Position numbers and translations under genes: made by a program. This document shows positions 9,136 through 20,149 of a stretch of 64,000 nucleotides of DNA, in pieces. The stretch's first letter is position 1, and each line of letters starts with the position of its first letter. The DNA comes from Alopecurus myosuroides (lineage: Eukaryota > Streptophyta > Magnoliopsida > Poales > Poaceae), in assembly GCA_028641055.1 (NCBI GenBank), contig JAPCYS010003881.1, positions 1-64,000 on the forward strand, written 5' to 3'. The notes beneath the pieces were generated by a model that was not told the origin of the DNA, ran no database searches, and saw only the letters and a program-made list of their open reading frames with translations.

Positions 9136-11990
9136 ATCGTACCCCCTCATTTTCTCAACAGGAGGGACCGTTCCGCCTATGTTGAACCGGTTCCACTTTG
9201 AGAATTTCTGGCTTGAGCAGACTGGTTTTGTGGAAGCGGTTCAGCTAAAATGGGCTTCGGCGGCGGAGCATCCGCCACGTATGTTTTGTGCGGTTGATGC
9301 GTGGCACCACTGTGCCCAAATGATCTGCCGCTTCATGAGGGGTTGGGGCGCTAACCTTGTAGCTAAACTAAAACAATGGAAGGCGGGACTTCTGGGTGAC
9401 ATCCAGGCCCTGGACCTTGAGTCAGATTTAGTTGGTCTCACTGCGAAGGGTTGGCTTCAGCGGTATGCCCTTGAGGACTCCCTTATGGAGATCTATAAGG
9501 GCGAAGAGACATACTGGCGGCAACAAAGTCGCCAGAACTGGATACTGAAAGGGGAGGCCAACACGGCATATTTCCATGCTATCGCGAATGGGCGACGGAG
9601 GAAATGCTCTATCCCTTGTCTCTGGGACGGGGACCTTCTCCTAGAGGAGCCACGGGCTATCTCAGCCCATATCGGCTCCTTCTATAAGGAGCTTTTCACG
9701 GCGGGACCCCGCTCAGGGGTCTCGCTGACAGAAAATCTTTGGCCAGTTGGGGCTAGGGTGTCAGAGGCGGAGAATGCGGAGCTTACTCTCCCATTCCTAC
9801 ATGAAGAGGTCAGGTGGGCGGTTATGGAGATGAGACCGAATTCGGCGCCGGGGCCAGATGGGCTTCCGGTTATTTTCTTCCAGAAATTCTGGGAGACTGT
9901 GAAGGCGGTGATTATGCCTATGTTCCAAGAATTCTATATTGGAACATTGGTGATCCATCGTATCTTATAGCCAGAAATTCATCAATTCAGCGTGATTACC
10001 CTGATCCCCAAGGTAGTGGGGGCCACAGACATCCATCAATTCAGGCCTATCACTGTTCTTAACGTCATCCATCGTATCTTCTCGAAGGTATGCGCATCCA
10101 GACTTGCTCCCATCCTGGAACGCCTAACTCACCCTTACCAGTTTGCCTTCCTTAAGGGGCGTCATATCCATGATGGGGTCCTGGCTCTTCATGAAATTAT
10201 TCATGAGATTATGTCAACACGCCAGAAGGGCGTGTTTATTAAGCTGGATTTTCAGAAGGCTTATGATTGCTTGGAATGGGACTTCCTTCGCTTAGTTTTG
10301 GAGCGAAGGGGGCTAGACAATCGGATGATATATTGGATCATGCAGATAGTGATGAGTGGCAACACAACTATTAACATTAATGGGGAAGTTGGTCCCTATT
10401 TTAGACTGACATGCGGAGTGAGGCAAGGGGATCCTATATCTCCTTTGCTTTTCAATGCTGTGGTTGATGCCCTTGCAGAAGTCTTAGAGAGAGCTAAGAC
10501 TGCTGGCCACATTACTGGTGTGGTTGGGCACCTTATTCAAGGGGGTGGTGTGACTCATCTCCAATACGCGGATGATACCATGATCATGATGGAGGGATCG
10601 GAACTTGACATTATGAACCTAAAGTTCCTCCTTCTCTGTTTTGAGGTCATGTTTGGCCTCAAAATCAACTTCGATAAGAGTGAGGTCATGATCCTGGGAT
10701 ACTCTGATGAGGAGAAAGAGCGGATTGCGAATAATCTAAACTGCCGACTAGCAGACTTCCCAGTAAAATATCTTGGGCTGCCGATCCAGGACACCCGGAT
10801 CCTGATCAAGGACCTCGATCCGCTAGTTGAGCGGGTTAAGGCGAGGCCGGAGCCCTGGCAGGGGAGGTGCACCTGCAAAGGAAGTAAATCTATCTTTATC
10901 GACGCCTATCTTACTAGCATCCCCATGTATGCCATGGGCCTATATATGTTACCAGAAGGTGTTCATGCCAGCTTTGATAGAGAACTGTCCCGCTTTTTCT
11001 GGCAGGCTTCCAATGGACGCCAAAAATACCATATGGTGAAATAGGCGGATATTTTTGCCCCCAAGGACTTGGGAGGCTTAGGGATTCAGGCCTCTAGGCG
11101 CATGAATAAGGCGCTGATGCTGAAGTGGGTGTGGCGGATCCTTAGTGAGGATGGAGGGCTCTGGCTGCAGTTGATAACGGCCAAGTACCTGAGAGGTGGC
11201 CCTCTTATAGCATGCGAGCGCAAGGAGGGGTCTCAGTTTTGGAGATCCATCCAGGCCATCAAACATGAGCTCCGGTTAGGGGCTACCTTCTCCGTAGGCG
11301 ACGGACGAGGCACCCTCTTTTGGTTAGATAATTGGCGAGGGACGCGCACCATACGCCAGGAGTTCCCGGAACTGTTTGCAATTTGCTCGGACCCCGGATC
11401 TTCTGGTGGCAAGGGCGTTCCAGCAGGGACGCTGGAACATTGGGTTTCGACGCACGTTTGGCCATGTGGAGGCCAGCTTGTGGGAGCGCTTGACGAGTTC
11501 CGTTTTATTCCTTTGTTCTCGTCTCCTCTGGGGTTTATTCCACTTATCGATTCCGTGGACCACCCATTTATGGAAGGACCGACCACTAAAGATTTCTTCT
11601 AACTCTTGCCATCAGGGGTGGAAGTGGTAAAGCGGCTGGGTCCAGGGGATGGCTCTTGTCCCCTTTGTGCGGTCCCTGAATTGGGGACACAAATTCTTCT
11701 CTTGCACCGCAACTCGCTTCATGTCTTGCGGAGGTCCTCTGGTGGCAGGCCCGGGACCTCGGGGAGTTCCTTGAAGTGCAGGCAAACCAGGTTGGTAAGG
11801 GAGACGCCTCTCTGGCTAGTGTTTGCCGCAATGACCTGGACTTTACGGAATATTCAAAGATGATTATTAACCGTGTCTTCCTGAGACGTGCTCTCTGTGT
11901 TCAAATTGTTGGCTTTCTTGCAGCAGTGGCGTCCTCTTTGCAGACAGCAGGACAAGGCTCGGCTAGATGGCATGATTGACGATCGACAGC
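9136..11990 (+). pseudogene. LINE ORF2 reverse transcriptase, broken
   Basis: Three consecutive frames (about 9160-9970, 9992-11,044, 11,069-11,602) make up most of a plant LINE reverse transcriptase. Visible motifs are 'NSAPGPDGLPV' (finger region), 'FLKGRHIHDGVLALHE', 'IKLDFQKAYDCLEWDFL', 'GVRQGDPISPLLFN', the catalytic 'YADD' at 10,565-10,576, and 'LKINFDKSEVMILG' and 'VKYLGLPI' of the thumb. The breaks are a frameshift near 9970-9990 and an in-frame TAG at 11,042-11,044, directly followed by the expected continuation 'ADIFAPKDLGGLG'. The zinc-binding tail after 11,600 is scrambled. The YADD residues are intact, but the gene cannot give a full protein. Confidence 0.9.
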
Positions 11991-12203
11991 GCTCGCCGAC
12001 TTGCAGCGTCGTCCAGCCATTGACCGTTACTCCAGGCGGGAGTTGTATCTTTGTTTCTCGTTCTCTTTTCTTTTTTCGTGTTGGGCTTGTTGCGCTAGTG
12101 CCCCAGCTGTACTCTTGTGGCTGCGGCTGCTTTGAATTTGTGTTGTATAACTCTTTGGTTGGTTGTTTTATTTACAAAGCGGGGCGTAAAACCTGTTTCG
12201 AGG

Positions 12204-13034
12204 AGAACTTATTACAGTATGTAGAGCAAGGAGCTGATTCTCATGTTGTCGGTGATGGGGCCCAGAAACAGAAAGGTCGTTGCTTCGTCCAGCCCTCCGG
12301 CCTCCGGGACCAGCTCGTCATTTCGTCGAGCAACTTGAGGGCTATTTGCGACAGTCTATTTTTTCGAGAAAAAAAACCTCGTATCAGAAAGTTCACGGGT
12401 GTAGATGTAAAAACAAAAAATCAACAAAGTACCAATTAGTTAGGATTTTTTGCACCGAATCTCAAGTTGTGTGGCGGGATTTCCCGATTTTTAAGTTGTG
12501 TGACTTAAGTGCACTTACGGTACAAGTTGTGTGGCGTGTTCTCGCGTAGTGATTATGTGACTTGTTTCATCGACCCGAAGATTTGAAAACCGCCGACACC
12601 ATCGCTTGTGCGCAATATGAAGTTTCGACACGCCTTCACCACTCCACATTAGTTTTACACCGCTTCGGCACAACCAAGTTGATGGTCGAATTCCTCACCG
12701 TTAGTCTGATGACCGTCGTGGGTCTGAAACCTCTGAAATATTTGGATTCATGTCGTAATTCTGATGATAAATAAGCACTCAAAAACTATAGATGGGCAAA
12801 GGGCCTTTAAATTACATGTGGCGAGCATTGGTCAAGTGCCAAACGAAAGTGTAGACACATCACAAGACATGGAGCTTATGCACTTAGCAACAGAAACATA
12901 TGTTGATGCACCCACCAGAATGGTCTACTTTTCTGTTTTGTGCAGTGGCAGGCAGACCGGTGGTCTTTTAACTTATACACATATATTACCACACCAAACT
13001 CCAATAACCCACATGGATATCAGTAGCCGCAAGC
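12204..13034. other. Intergenic DNA downstream of the LINE and the DUF6598 gene
   Basis: A CAAGTTGTGTGGCG motif recurs at about 12,462 and 12,522. Otherwise there is no recognised gene or element. The part next to 13,034 should contain the 3' UTR of the minus-strand DUF6598 gene, but no clear AATAAA could be fixed. Confidence 0.4.
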
Positions 13035-14754
13035 TTAAACCAAACATCCTAGTGCCATAACATCACTCTTGTCCCTAGCAACTAGGGACCAAGCAATGGT
13101 AACCACCAGCTTAACACCTCCAAGGTAACAACTTTTCCTGGTTATTTTGCTAAATTTGGCTAGGAAAGTAACATGACACCGTGCAGCAATAACACCAGAT
13201 TTGGAGTAGGCTTGTATGTCAACATCTAAACTTCCTTGATCCTCTACAGAAATAACACTCCTTGCAAGATGTAGGTAACCACCGCCACCTTTCAATTTTG
13301 CTCCATCTTTTGAATCAAGCATCACAATTTCCCCACGTGAGGGAGAAGTAACAAAAGTGACTCGGTTATCTTCAGTGACCACCACTTGCCCAGCTAGTGA
13401 GGAACAAGCAACTCGAGCGTCATATTTAAAAGGCCATTGCCCAACCTCAACCTGGACACCCAAGATAGTAGCCTGGGTTGTTCTCTCAACAACCTGCGCA
13501 CATAACTCCATCGTGCAGAAACAATTCTCAAAGCAAACGGTAGATACATCTTCATGACCAAATACTTCGAGACGATTGCGCCCTTCAGTAATCAATGGTT
13601 TATCTTGAGACTCGGTTGTACCTTTTACTTTTAGTTCCATTTCAAAGTTGACATCGTATGTATCTACAACAGCCCGAGACGGACCTATCAAGCGCAAGAA
13701 AGGATCCTGCAAATATGAACCATAAAACCCCATTAATCAATGACTCATCAAAAGAAGAGAATGAAGAGCAAACAGAGATACATACATTCTGTGTCAGTTC
13801 TTGAGAACTTTTCCTATCACAGTAGAACAAAAGGTTACAGTTGTGATCCACGGGGTCACGGACGGCAACCACACCATACACGGACAACAGCCATTCAAGG
13901 CCACCAGCTATTTCCGCAAGCTTGATGGAGTATATCTGCATGGTGGGATGAGTGGAAGCGACATGGTTGGCTGGTCTGCGTCCAGGTGTGTAGTACGTAA
14001 ATTGCATGGAACTCAATGCCGCTGCAGCATCCAAGTCAAAAGAAAATGTGTGTTAGGAATCTGACATGAATTAATAATCGAAATAATAAACCCCTAATAT
14101 CCTCGTCAGATAAGATAATTAGCAGAAGAAGGCAGGATGTTTACTCACTCATGTGTTCGAAGGAACCACAGGTTTTGCTCCATGCATATTCCCAATTGCT
14201 GCGGTATTCAGCGAAATCCTCCGCCTCATCAGCCATCTCCTCCGCTGCTATCATCTTGGCTGTCTTGTCATGGTCGAGATCGTGTTGGGCAGAGTAGTGT
14301 CCGAATGTGGTCACTGAATCGAGGGGAGGCGTGTGCTCCTGTATGGCTGGGGCGCCCCTCATAGATTTGTCAAAACTGTCGACAAGTTTTTGAGCAACTC
14401 CTGCAAAGGCCCCAGCCCGGGAAGGCATCTCCGAGTGATGATCATCTTGGATGTTCATTGCATTGGTGGCGCTGGAATGTGCAGGTTCGTTGTCTGATTT
14501 GACCATGGTGGTGTTGGTGCCCTCATTGGTTGTATCCTCACTGTCCTTTACCTCATCCTTTTCATTGTCATCGCCACCTTGATCCAACATGTTGGACATA
14601 TAATTGAGCAGCTGCAAGATCTCTCATCCATCTTCCTGCTCTTTTTCTTGGCCAAGTACTTCTCTTGGACGCAGAGCAAAGCTCTCGGTATCTCCTCATA
14701 CAGCTGCGTGATCCCCGTCGTCTCTAATGAGCTATGTCCCTCTGTAGTCGCCAT
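13035..14754 (-). pseudogene. DUF6598 domain protein gene, three exons, one frameshift
   Basis: Exons on the minus strand are 14,754-14,149, 14,021-13,786 and 13,706-13,035. Splice sites are good (A|GTGAGT donor, GATGCTGCAG| acceptor, T|GTATGT donor, TTTGCAG| acceptor) and phases agree across both introns. The N-terminal exon encodes a hydrophilic, acidic region starting 'MATTEGHSSLETTGITQLYE'. Exons 2 and 3 encode the DUF6598 domain: 'TMQIYSIKLAEI', 'GGLEWLLSVYGVVAVRD', 'DPFLRLIGPSRAVV', 'FEMELKVKGTTES', ending near 'VVTIAWSLVARD'. This family is large in grasses and its biochemical role is unknown. Near 14,620 the frame shifts: the start frame ('KMDERS') and the downstream frame ('QLLNYMSNMLDQ') are out by one base, which either makes this a pseudogene or is a sequence error. 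Nothing else is broken. Confidence 0.75.
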
Positions 14755-17731
14755 CTTCCTTGCCTCGACTCCACTTACCGCTCGCTTTTTTCACGCCGCC
14801 GCCGCCAAGATCGAGGGGTTCCTTGTGAAACTCTGCAAATATATGCATGCATGCACGTACGGAGAAGTCAGAACGGTAGATACTGAAACCGACTACAACT
14901 AGGCCGACCTACACGAGGCCGAGTGGGCAAAGGATTAGATTTTCCTTATTCCGTCAAAAATTGGCTCATCCCGTGCATCTCAGCCCCTCCTGGCCCAGCA
15001 AGCGAGGCTGCGCTCCTGTCTCCCGCCATCGATCTGCAGATGGCACCCAAAAGCGAGGAATCCAAGCATCACCAGTTTTGGGTTGTAGATCATCTTAATC
15101 CAGCACACCTTGGCGAAGCTGTTCACGCACGATTACCTAAACAACCACTCATTTCTTTAACTCGAGGAAACTGGTCACGCCGATGTTCCTTTACAGTGTT
15201 CAGTTTAAAGGACTCGCTTTCAAAAACATGTAATTCCAAAACCCGTCCGCCAATTAAGACTCGATGTTTTTTTTTTGATAGAACATGATTAAGACTCGAT
15301 GTTAGAACTGATAATTGTTTATATTTGGATGAAGGACGGGGCTCCAACGAGAGAAGAGAAACATAATCTATTGCAGGCAGTTGGGAATAGTTGTGAAAAA
15401 TCAGTAGATAGGATAATAGAGTAGACTCCGTTTTTCTCCCAAGTTTGCAACTGCAACACCATTTTACCATTAGCAGCAACTCGCCATGCTTACCCCATTT
15501 AGCGAATGTTGCGGCGGTTTTATCCCTTTTATTTTACTACCATGTTATATGCCAACGAGGTCCGGTCATACGTTTACATGGTGTGCCGTAATACATGCGT
15601 CTCTCGGTCTCTGGATATGAAAGTGGTTGATGCTGCTGTCTAGGGTGCGTATTTGGCCGGGCGATCTCCCAAACACCCTTGCTTCCATTTGGGCACTAGG
15701 GAAAGGGGATGGAACTTGCCACAAGAAAATTTTAATAATAGACCGTAGTAATAGAATAGCAATCACAAATTACTTTCTATTTTTACTAATGTTATAACAG
15801 TTCAAATCCGAATGGTTCTGATTTATGCCTAAAAATCTAGGAACAAAAAATATTTCGGAATATTTCAAGAATAATCTGGAAATACAAAATAAAAAATATA
15901 ATAAATATATAGATAAAGCTTAGGACAAAGAAAAAACTTCAATTAATTTTGATACATATATGGGGGTGGGGTGGGGGGGGTAAGATTTGTGAGCGAATTG
16001 AAATACGGTTCTTGACAACTAAAAGCTCTGCTTTGGCACATCAACTTTGGCCGGACAGAGGTAGCTGATAGGGAAATAGCATGTTGTAGGAACTAGTAGC
16101 TTGCCTTTGCGTGGCGATGGAGATGCTAATGCCAAAGATCAGACTTGTTGTGATCTTTCTTTTCACGTGTCCATTGTTCACACCACACATTATACATACT
16201 TCTACGGTTCATTGCCTCTAAAAAAAAATCTACGAAGTCAATCAGCAGTCCAGCACACGTTTTTGTCCAAAAGTTAGCTACATTATATTGATGATGACAT
16301 GGCAAAAGCTTTTACCTAGCTCACATAGATTAGATTTGGCTTTCTCATCTTTTCTCGTCGAAAGTCATACTCTATTTAACTATTACTAGCTAGGTGGTTC
16401 GCAAGATAGCACGTCCCTTTCTCAAACTAGTTTAGTGCCCGAATGTTTTTTCGTAAAGCCACACATACATGATGTGGATTAGGTGTGTGTTTTAAGTCTG
16501 AGCTCAAATCAGATTCTGTAGTCCAGAGGTTGCCGTACGTATTTATGCACAGATTCTGTAGCTCAAATATGGAATGAATTTACTAGCAAAGTTGGCACTC
16601 AAAAAGGGTTGGTCATCGTTCTCTGCATCACAAGGTTCAATAATGACATCCATATGTATTTTCGACGACTTTGAAGACTAGTTAGTATTCTGTTTAGGAT
16701 GATCTAGAGAAGTACTGATCATATAAGTCTTAGAAGATATCTCGACTAGTAGTATATAGGTTATCTATCATGTTTAGAAATCCTTCTTTGTATGTAGTCA
16801 TCACGTACTAGAATGTATTTCTGCTAAACTATAAATATATGTATAAATTTGTAATTTATTTGCCTACCCGAAGCATTATTGCACGAATTTCCGAATAACT
16901 GTGGCCTGCCCAAATAAAAACAGTCAGGTAAAAAAATCGACTCGGGAATAGCCGTAATATTAAAATGAATCCCTTTCAGAGTTATTCAGCAGCTCCGTTT
17001 ATTTACCAGCCGGCTACGAATCAAAACCTCTTCTGCTCAGACCAAGTCTATTTTTAATTCAAACCTCCTCTCTGGCTTTTCTCGGAACATCTCTATAGCA
17101 CTGGATGGCCTACACCTCGTATAGCCGTCTGGTAAAAGTGACCCGCCTCTATGTTACGTGTCGGGCATTCGTTTGGACCGCTTCCGACGACCAGATTATC
17201 GGATGCGGGCCATTTTTTAAACCGTATGAGGGGTGTGTTTCCTCGACGGCCCGTGGAACCAGCTCTGATGGGGCTGGTTATTAGCACCTTATGCTCTGAA
17301 CCGGTCAGGGGACGAGAACCCGCTGAGATCGTGGCTATCGTAGTAGTGGAACCATCACATGGTGGAAAACAACATTCACATTAGTATTTTTATGCTAAAT
17401 ATTATGATACAAACATTTAACAATTAATATGACAGTGCAAGGAAAAAAGCATGACAATAGAACTAACAATTTATTCATATTGTAGTTTAATAAAAGCCGT
17501 AAAAATACTGGCGGGAACAACAAAAACACAAACAATATCATCTCGACAGTTATGTTTCTACTCAATTCATAGAAACTGAAGATTCTACTATCTCGTATGT
17601 TTGGAAACCAATGGAAATCGATTTGGCCCAAAAATGAACATAAAGAAAAAAATTACATAAATGTCAGTGCTCACATATCCAGTTCTAGACTTACAAGAAC
17701 TTTTGTTCTGCAAATTATATGAACATGAGAC
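14755..17731. other. AT-rich intergenic region upstream of the DUF6598 gene
   Basis: The first few hundred bases should hold the DUF6598 promoter; a TATATTT-like stretch lies at about 14,836-14,846 (minus strand). At 15,961-15,980 there is a run of G-tracts (5, 4 and 8 G separated by T). The rest is AT-rich without a recognisable gene; an open frame at 15,123-15,479 (minus) has no domain and starts and stops within unremarkable sequence. Confidence 0.4.
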
Positions 17732-18186
17732 GAATTTCTTGTAAGAGAAGGTATGTCCAAATCAGTTTTGGTCACATTTTTTGTGATGATTTAAACTCAA
17801 GTAATTAACATATAGGTTTATAGTAGACACGCAATGAAATGTTTTAACACACATGTTTTACAGATAATTTAATAACAAATTATTTTTTCCATATTCAAAT
17901 ACTTATACAAGGAAATATTTCTGTGAACAAATCAAGTGATGAACAATAAGTTACAACTGAATTTCTTGTAAGAGGTAATAAAAAGCTTTATCCAAATCAA
18001 TTTTGGTCACATTTTTCGTGATGATTTAAACTCAAGTAATTAACAGATAGGTTTTATAGTAGACACACAATGAAAGGTTTTAACACAAAGGTTTTACAAA
18101 TAATTGAATAACATATTATTGTTGCCAAATTCAAATACTTATAAAAAGAAAATATTTCTATGAAAAATCAAGTGATGAGCAATAAA
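17732..18186 (+). repeat. Direct tandem repeat, unit about 227 bp, two copies
   Basis: The segment starting GAATTTCTTGTAAGAG at 17,732 recurs at 17,959 and runs in parallel to about 18,186. Shared blocks are TTTGGTCACATTTTT, GTGATGATTTAAACTCAAGT, TAGTAGACAC and AATCAAGTGATGA. The copies differ by substitutions and small indels, so this is an old local duplication in AT-rich DNA. Confidence 0.85.
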
Positions 18187-19512
18187 TTGCATGAGTTTCA
18201 AATGAAACATTAAATGCAACAAGCCCCAGATACAACTGTAACAAATTTTTGAACGGGATAAAATTATCATGTTGCATATGAAACTAGCTCGAGTGGCAAC
18301 TGAAACTATACGTGTAACTAGCCGTACTTGCGATTGTGACTAAGTTTCATATGCTAGTTGTTTATCTAGTTGAATATAGTACTAGCCCAAATTGCAACTG
18401 AAAGTAAAGTTCAAAAATAGAAGTTAATTAGTTAGCTTGAGTTGCAACTCGAACTACACGTGCATATGCATTTGCAACTATAATGAAGATTCAAATGCAA
18501 ATTAATTGACTAATTAGATATGCAACATCCTGAGCTACAACCGTAACAAAGCAAAACAACCCGGGCCAACAACAAAACAGATAGATTCTCGATATCACAT
18601 GAATCTCAGGGCAACAAATCAGAAGGAAACCCATGCAATTGAGCTATACCAAACCATAAGGTCATAGGTTATGGTTAGGGTTTCTGACACTCACTTGCTC
18701 GCCAGCCCCATGCAGATCCACGGCCAGGTCAGCCACGGCATATCCGTCACGACAGGCACTGCCACGACCTGCTCCGCCAGGTCCGGTTCCGCCACTAGAG
18801 GCACCGCCACGACCTGCTCCTCCATGGCCAATTTTGTCGCTGCTTCCTCGGCCACAACATCCTCTGCCTCAGCCAACACCGCCACCGCATCCGCATCCTC
18901 GACGGCAACTTCCACCCCAGACTGCAGGATCTCCAGATCCACCACAACCGCGTCTCCACCTCAACCCCTTGCTCATGCGACCACGGATCAAGGCACAACC
19001 GCATCAAACACGACCACTTCCGCCAGGGCATTTCTCGCATCGCGATCCATCGTCGTTGGCTAGCAGCAAGAGGGAATTGCCGATGGTTGTCCGGATACAA
19101 AGAGCCCGAGACTTGCTTGATTTGGGGGAGAATGGGAAAAAATGGAGGCTCTCAGGAGGGTATGTCGATACCATATATGGATGCGGGCCGGTTCACCTCC
19201 CTGACACGTATCACTGTAGAACGTACATTCGTGTAAGCATGAACGTGCGTGTACGTGATGACAATCGCACGGTGAACCTACGTGATCACAACTGCACCAT
19301 ACACACTAGTCATGACGGGTTTCCCTGGGTATCCATCAGCGCCTGAACCCTACAACATGTTTCTGTCCCAACAGATCCCAGCCGTTCGCCTTTTCATCCT
19401 GATCGTTCGTCCACGAGGCGCAGCCAGACTTTTCCTGGTGTGAGGACAACAGAGCAAAAGCGCACAATCATGGGATTACAAGTGCGCGGATTATCTCTAA
19501 ATTAAAGAAATA
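18187..19512. other. Non-coding DNA with a low-complexity GC-rich island
   Basis: At 18,230-18,540 a TTGCAACT/AGTTGCAA motif recurs with loose spacing. At 18,690-19,065 a Gly/Ala/Val-rich or Thr/Ser-rich open frame exists on either strand, built from a repeated GCCACGACCTGCTCC unit (18,760, 18,808). On the minus strand one frame reads as a Gly/Arg-rich stretch but meets a stop. I see no recognisable domain and do not call a gene. Confidence 0.4.
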
Positions 19513-19602
19513 CTCCGTCCGTTCTAAAATGTAATCCTTTTTAGCAAGCTAGTTTACGTGGCCAAAAGTCTTACATTATAGAACTAAGTAAGTAGTAAAT
19601 AA
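19513..19602. mobile_element. Stowaway-like MITE, half element
   Basis: TA-CTCCGTCCGTTCTAAAATG begins a Stowaway-like sequence, which ends where the Helitron starts at 19,603. No matching right half was seen on the far side of the Helitron. Confidence 0.45.
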
Positions 19603-19938
19603 TCTATTATATACTAAAAGCAAAATAAGGTTGTCTAATAGAGACACCAGGTTGCTCCACGTGTATCAAAATATCTCCTCCGTTGATTAAGTGGTGGGTC
19701 CTAATTATTACGGTTTAGATTAAATTTAAAATTAACAAAAAAAAAAAGGTGCCGACAGACTGAAGTAGCGGTTCCCCGACAAAAAGGTACTGTCACGTCT
19801 CACGTCGATCAGGCAAAATAACCACTTTGGCTTTTGTTTATTTATTATATCGATGACAAGTAAAATAGGCTGGGTTCGCTGTTGGCCAAGGCCGTTTCCG
19901 ATCCATGCTAGGCTGCTAGCTACCGGTTCTTCGGAAAC

Positions 19939-19953
19939 GTTTGGCTCCTTTTT
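19939..19953 (+). repeat. Target site duplication of the LINE, left copy
   Basis: GTTTGGCTCCTTTTT adjoins the poly(A) end of the minus-strand LINE and is repeated exactly at 27,387-27,401. Confidence 0.9.
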
Positions 19954-20149
19954 TTTAGAGAAAAGGCATCTTTATTGCCCGGCTTAACAGGGAAGCCGCC
20001 ACCACGTCCAAACCAAACACCAACCCGAACGGAAGTAGCAACAAAATACAACCAGAAAAGCGGAAACAAACCTAACAACGCACAACAGTAGCAACCCACG
20101 CACGCGCTAAAGGAACTGAAAATAACGGGAAGACTAAGCTAAGGCTTCA

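Larger units (their letters stand above)
8020..12203 (+). mobile_element. LINE, 5'-truncated, interrupted by the Harbinger element
   Basis: LINE ORF2 sequence is clear from 9112 onwards and probably resumes from left of the Harbinger insertion (about 8020-8072), because joining the two flanks keeps a LINE-like 'TRVGSDRTPL' context. The 3' UTR ends near 12,203 in a 'GTTTTATTTACAAAGCGGGGC' tail of the kind seen in grass LINEs. ORF1 and the endonuclease are absent. The left boundary is uncertain by tens of bases. Confidence 0.75.

Noticed and set aside
15123..15479. Minus-strand 118-codon ORF
   Set aside because: No domain and no splice partners; composition like its surroundings.
18671..19100. 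Thr/Ser-rich (plus) and Gly/Val-rich (minus) ORFs
   Set aside because: Built from a short repeated unit; both strands are open, and the glycine-rich reading has a stop.
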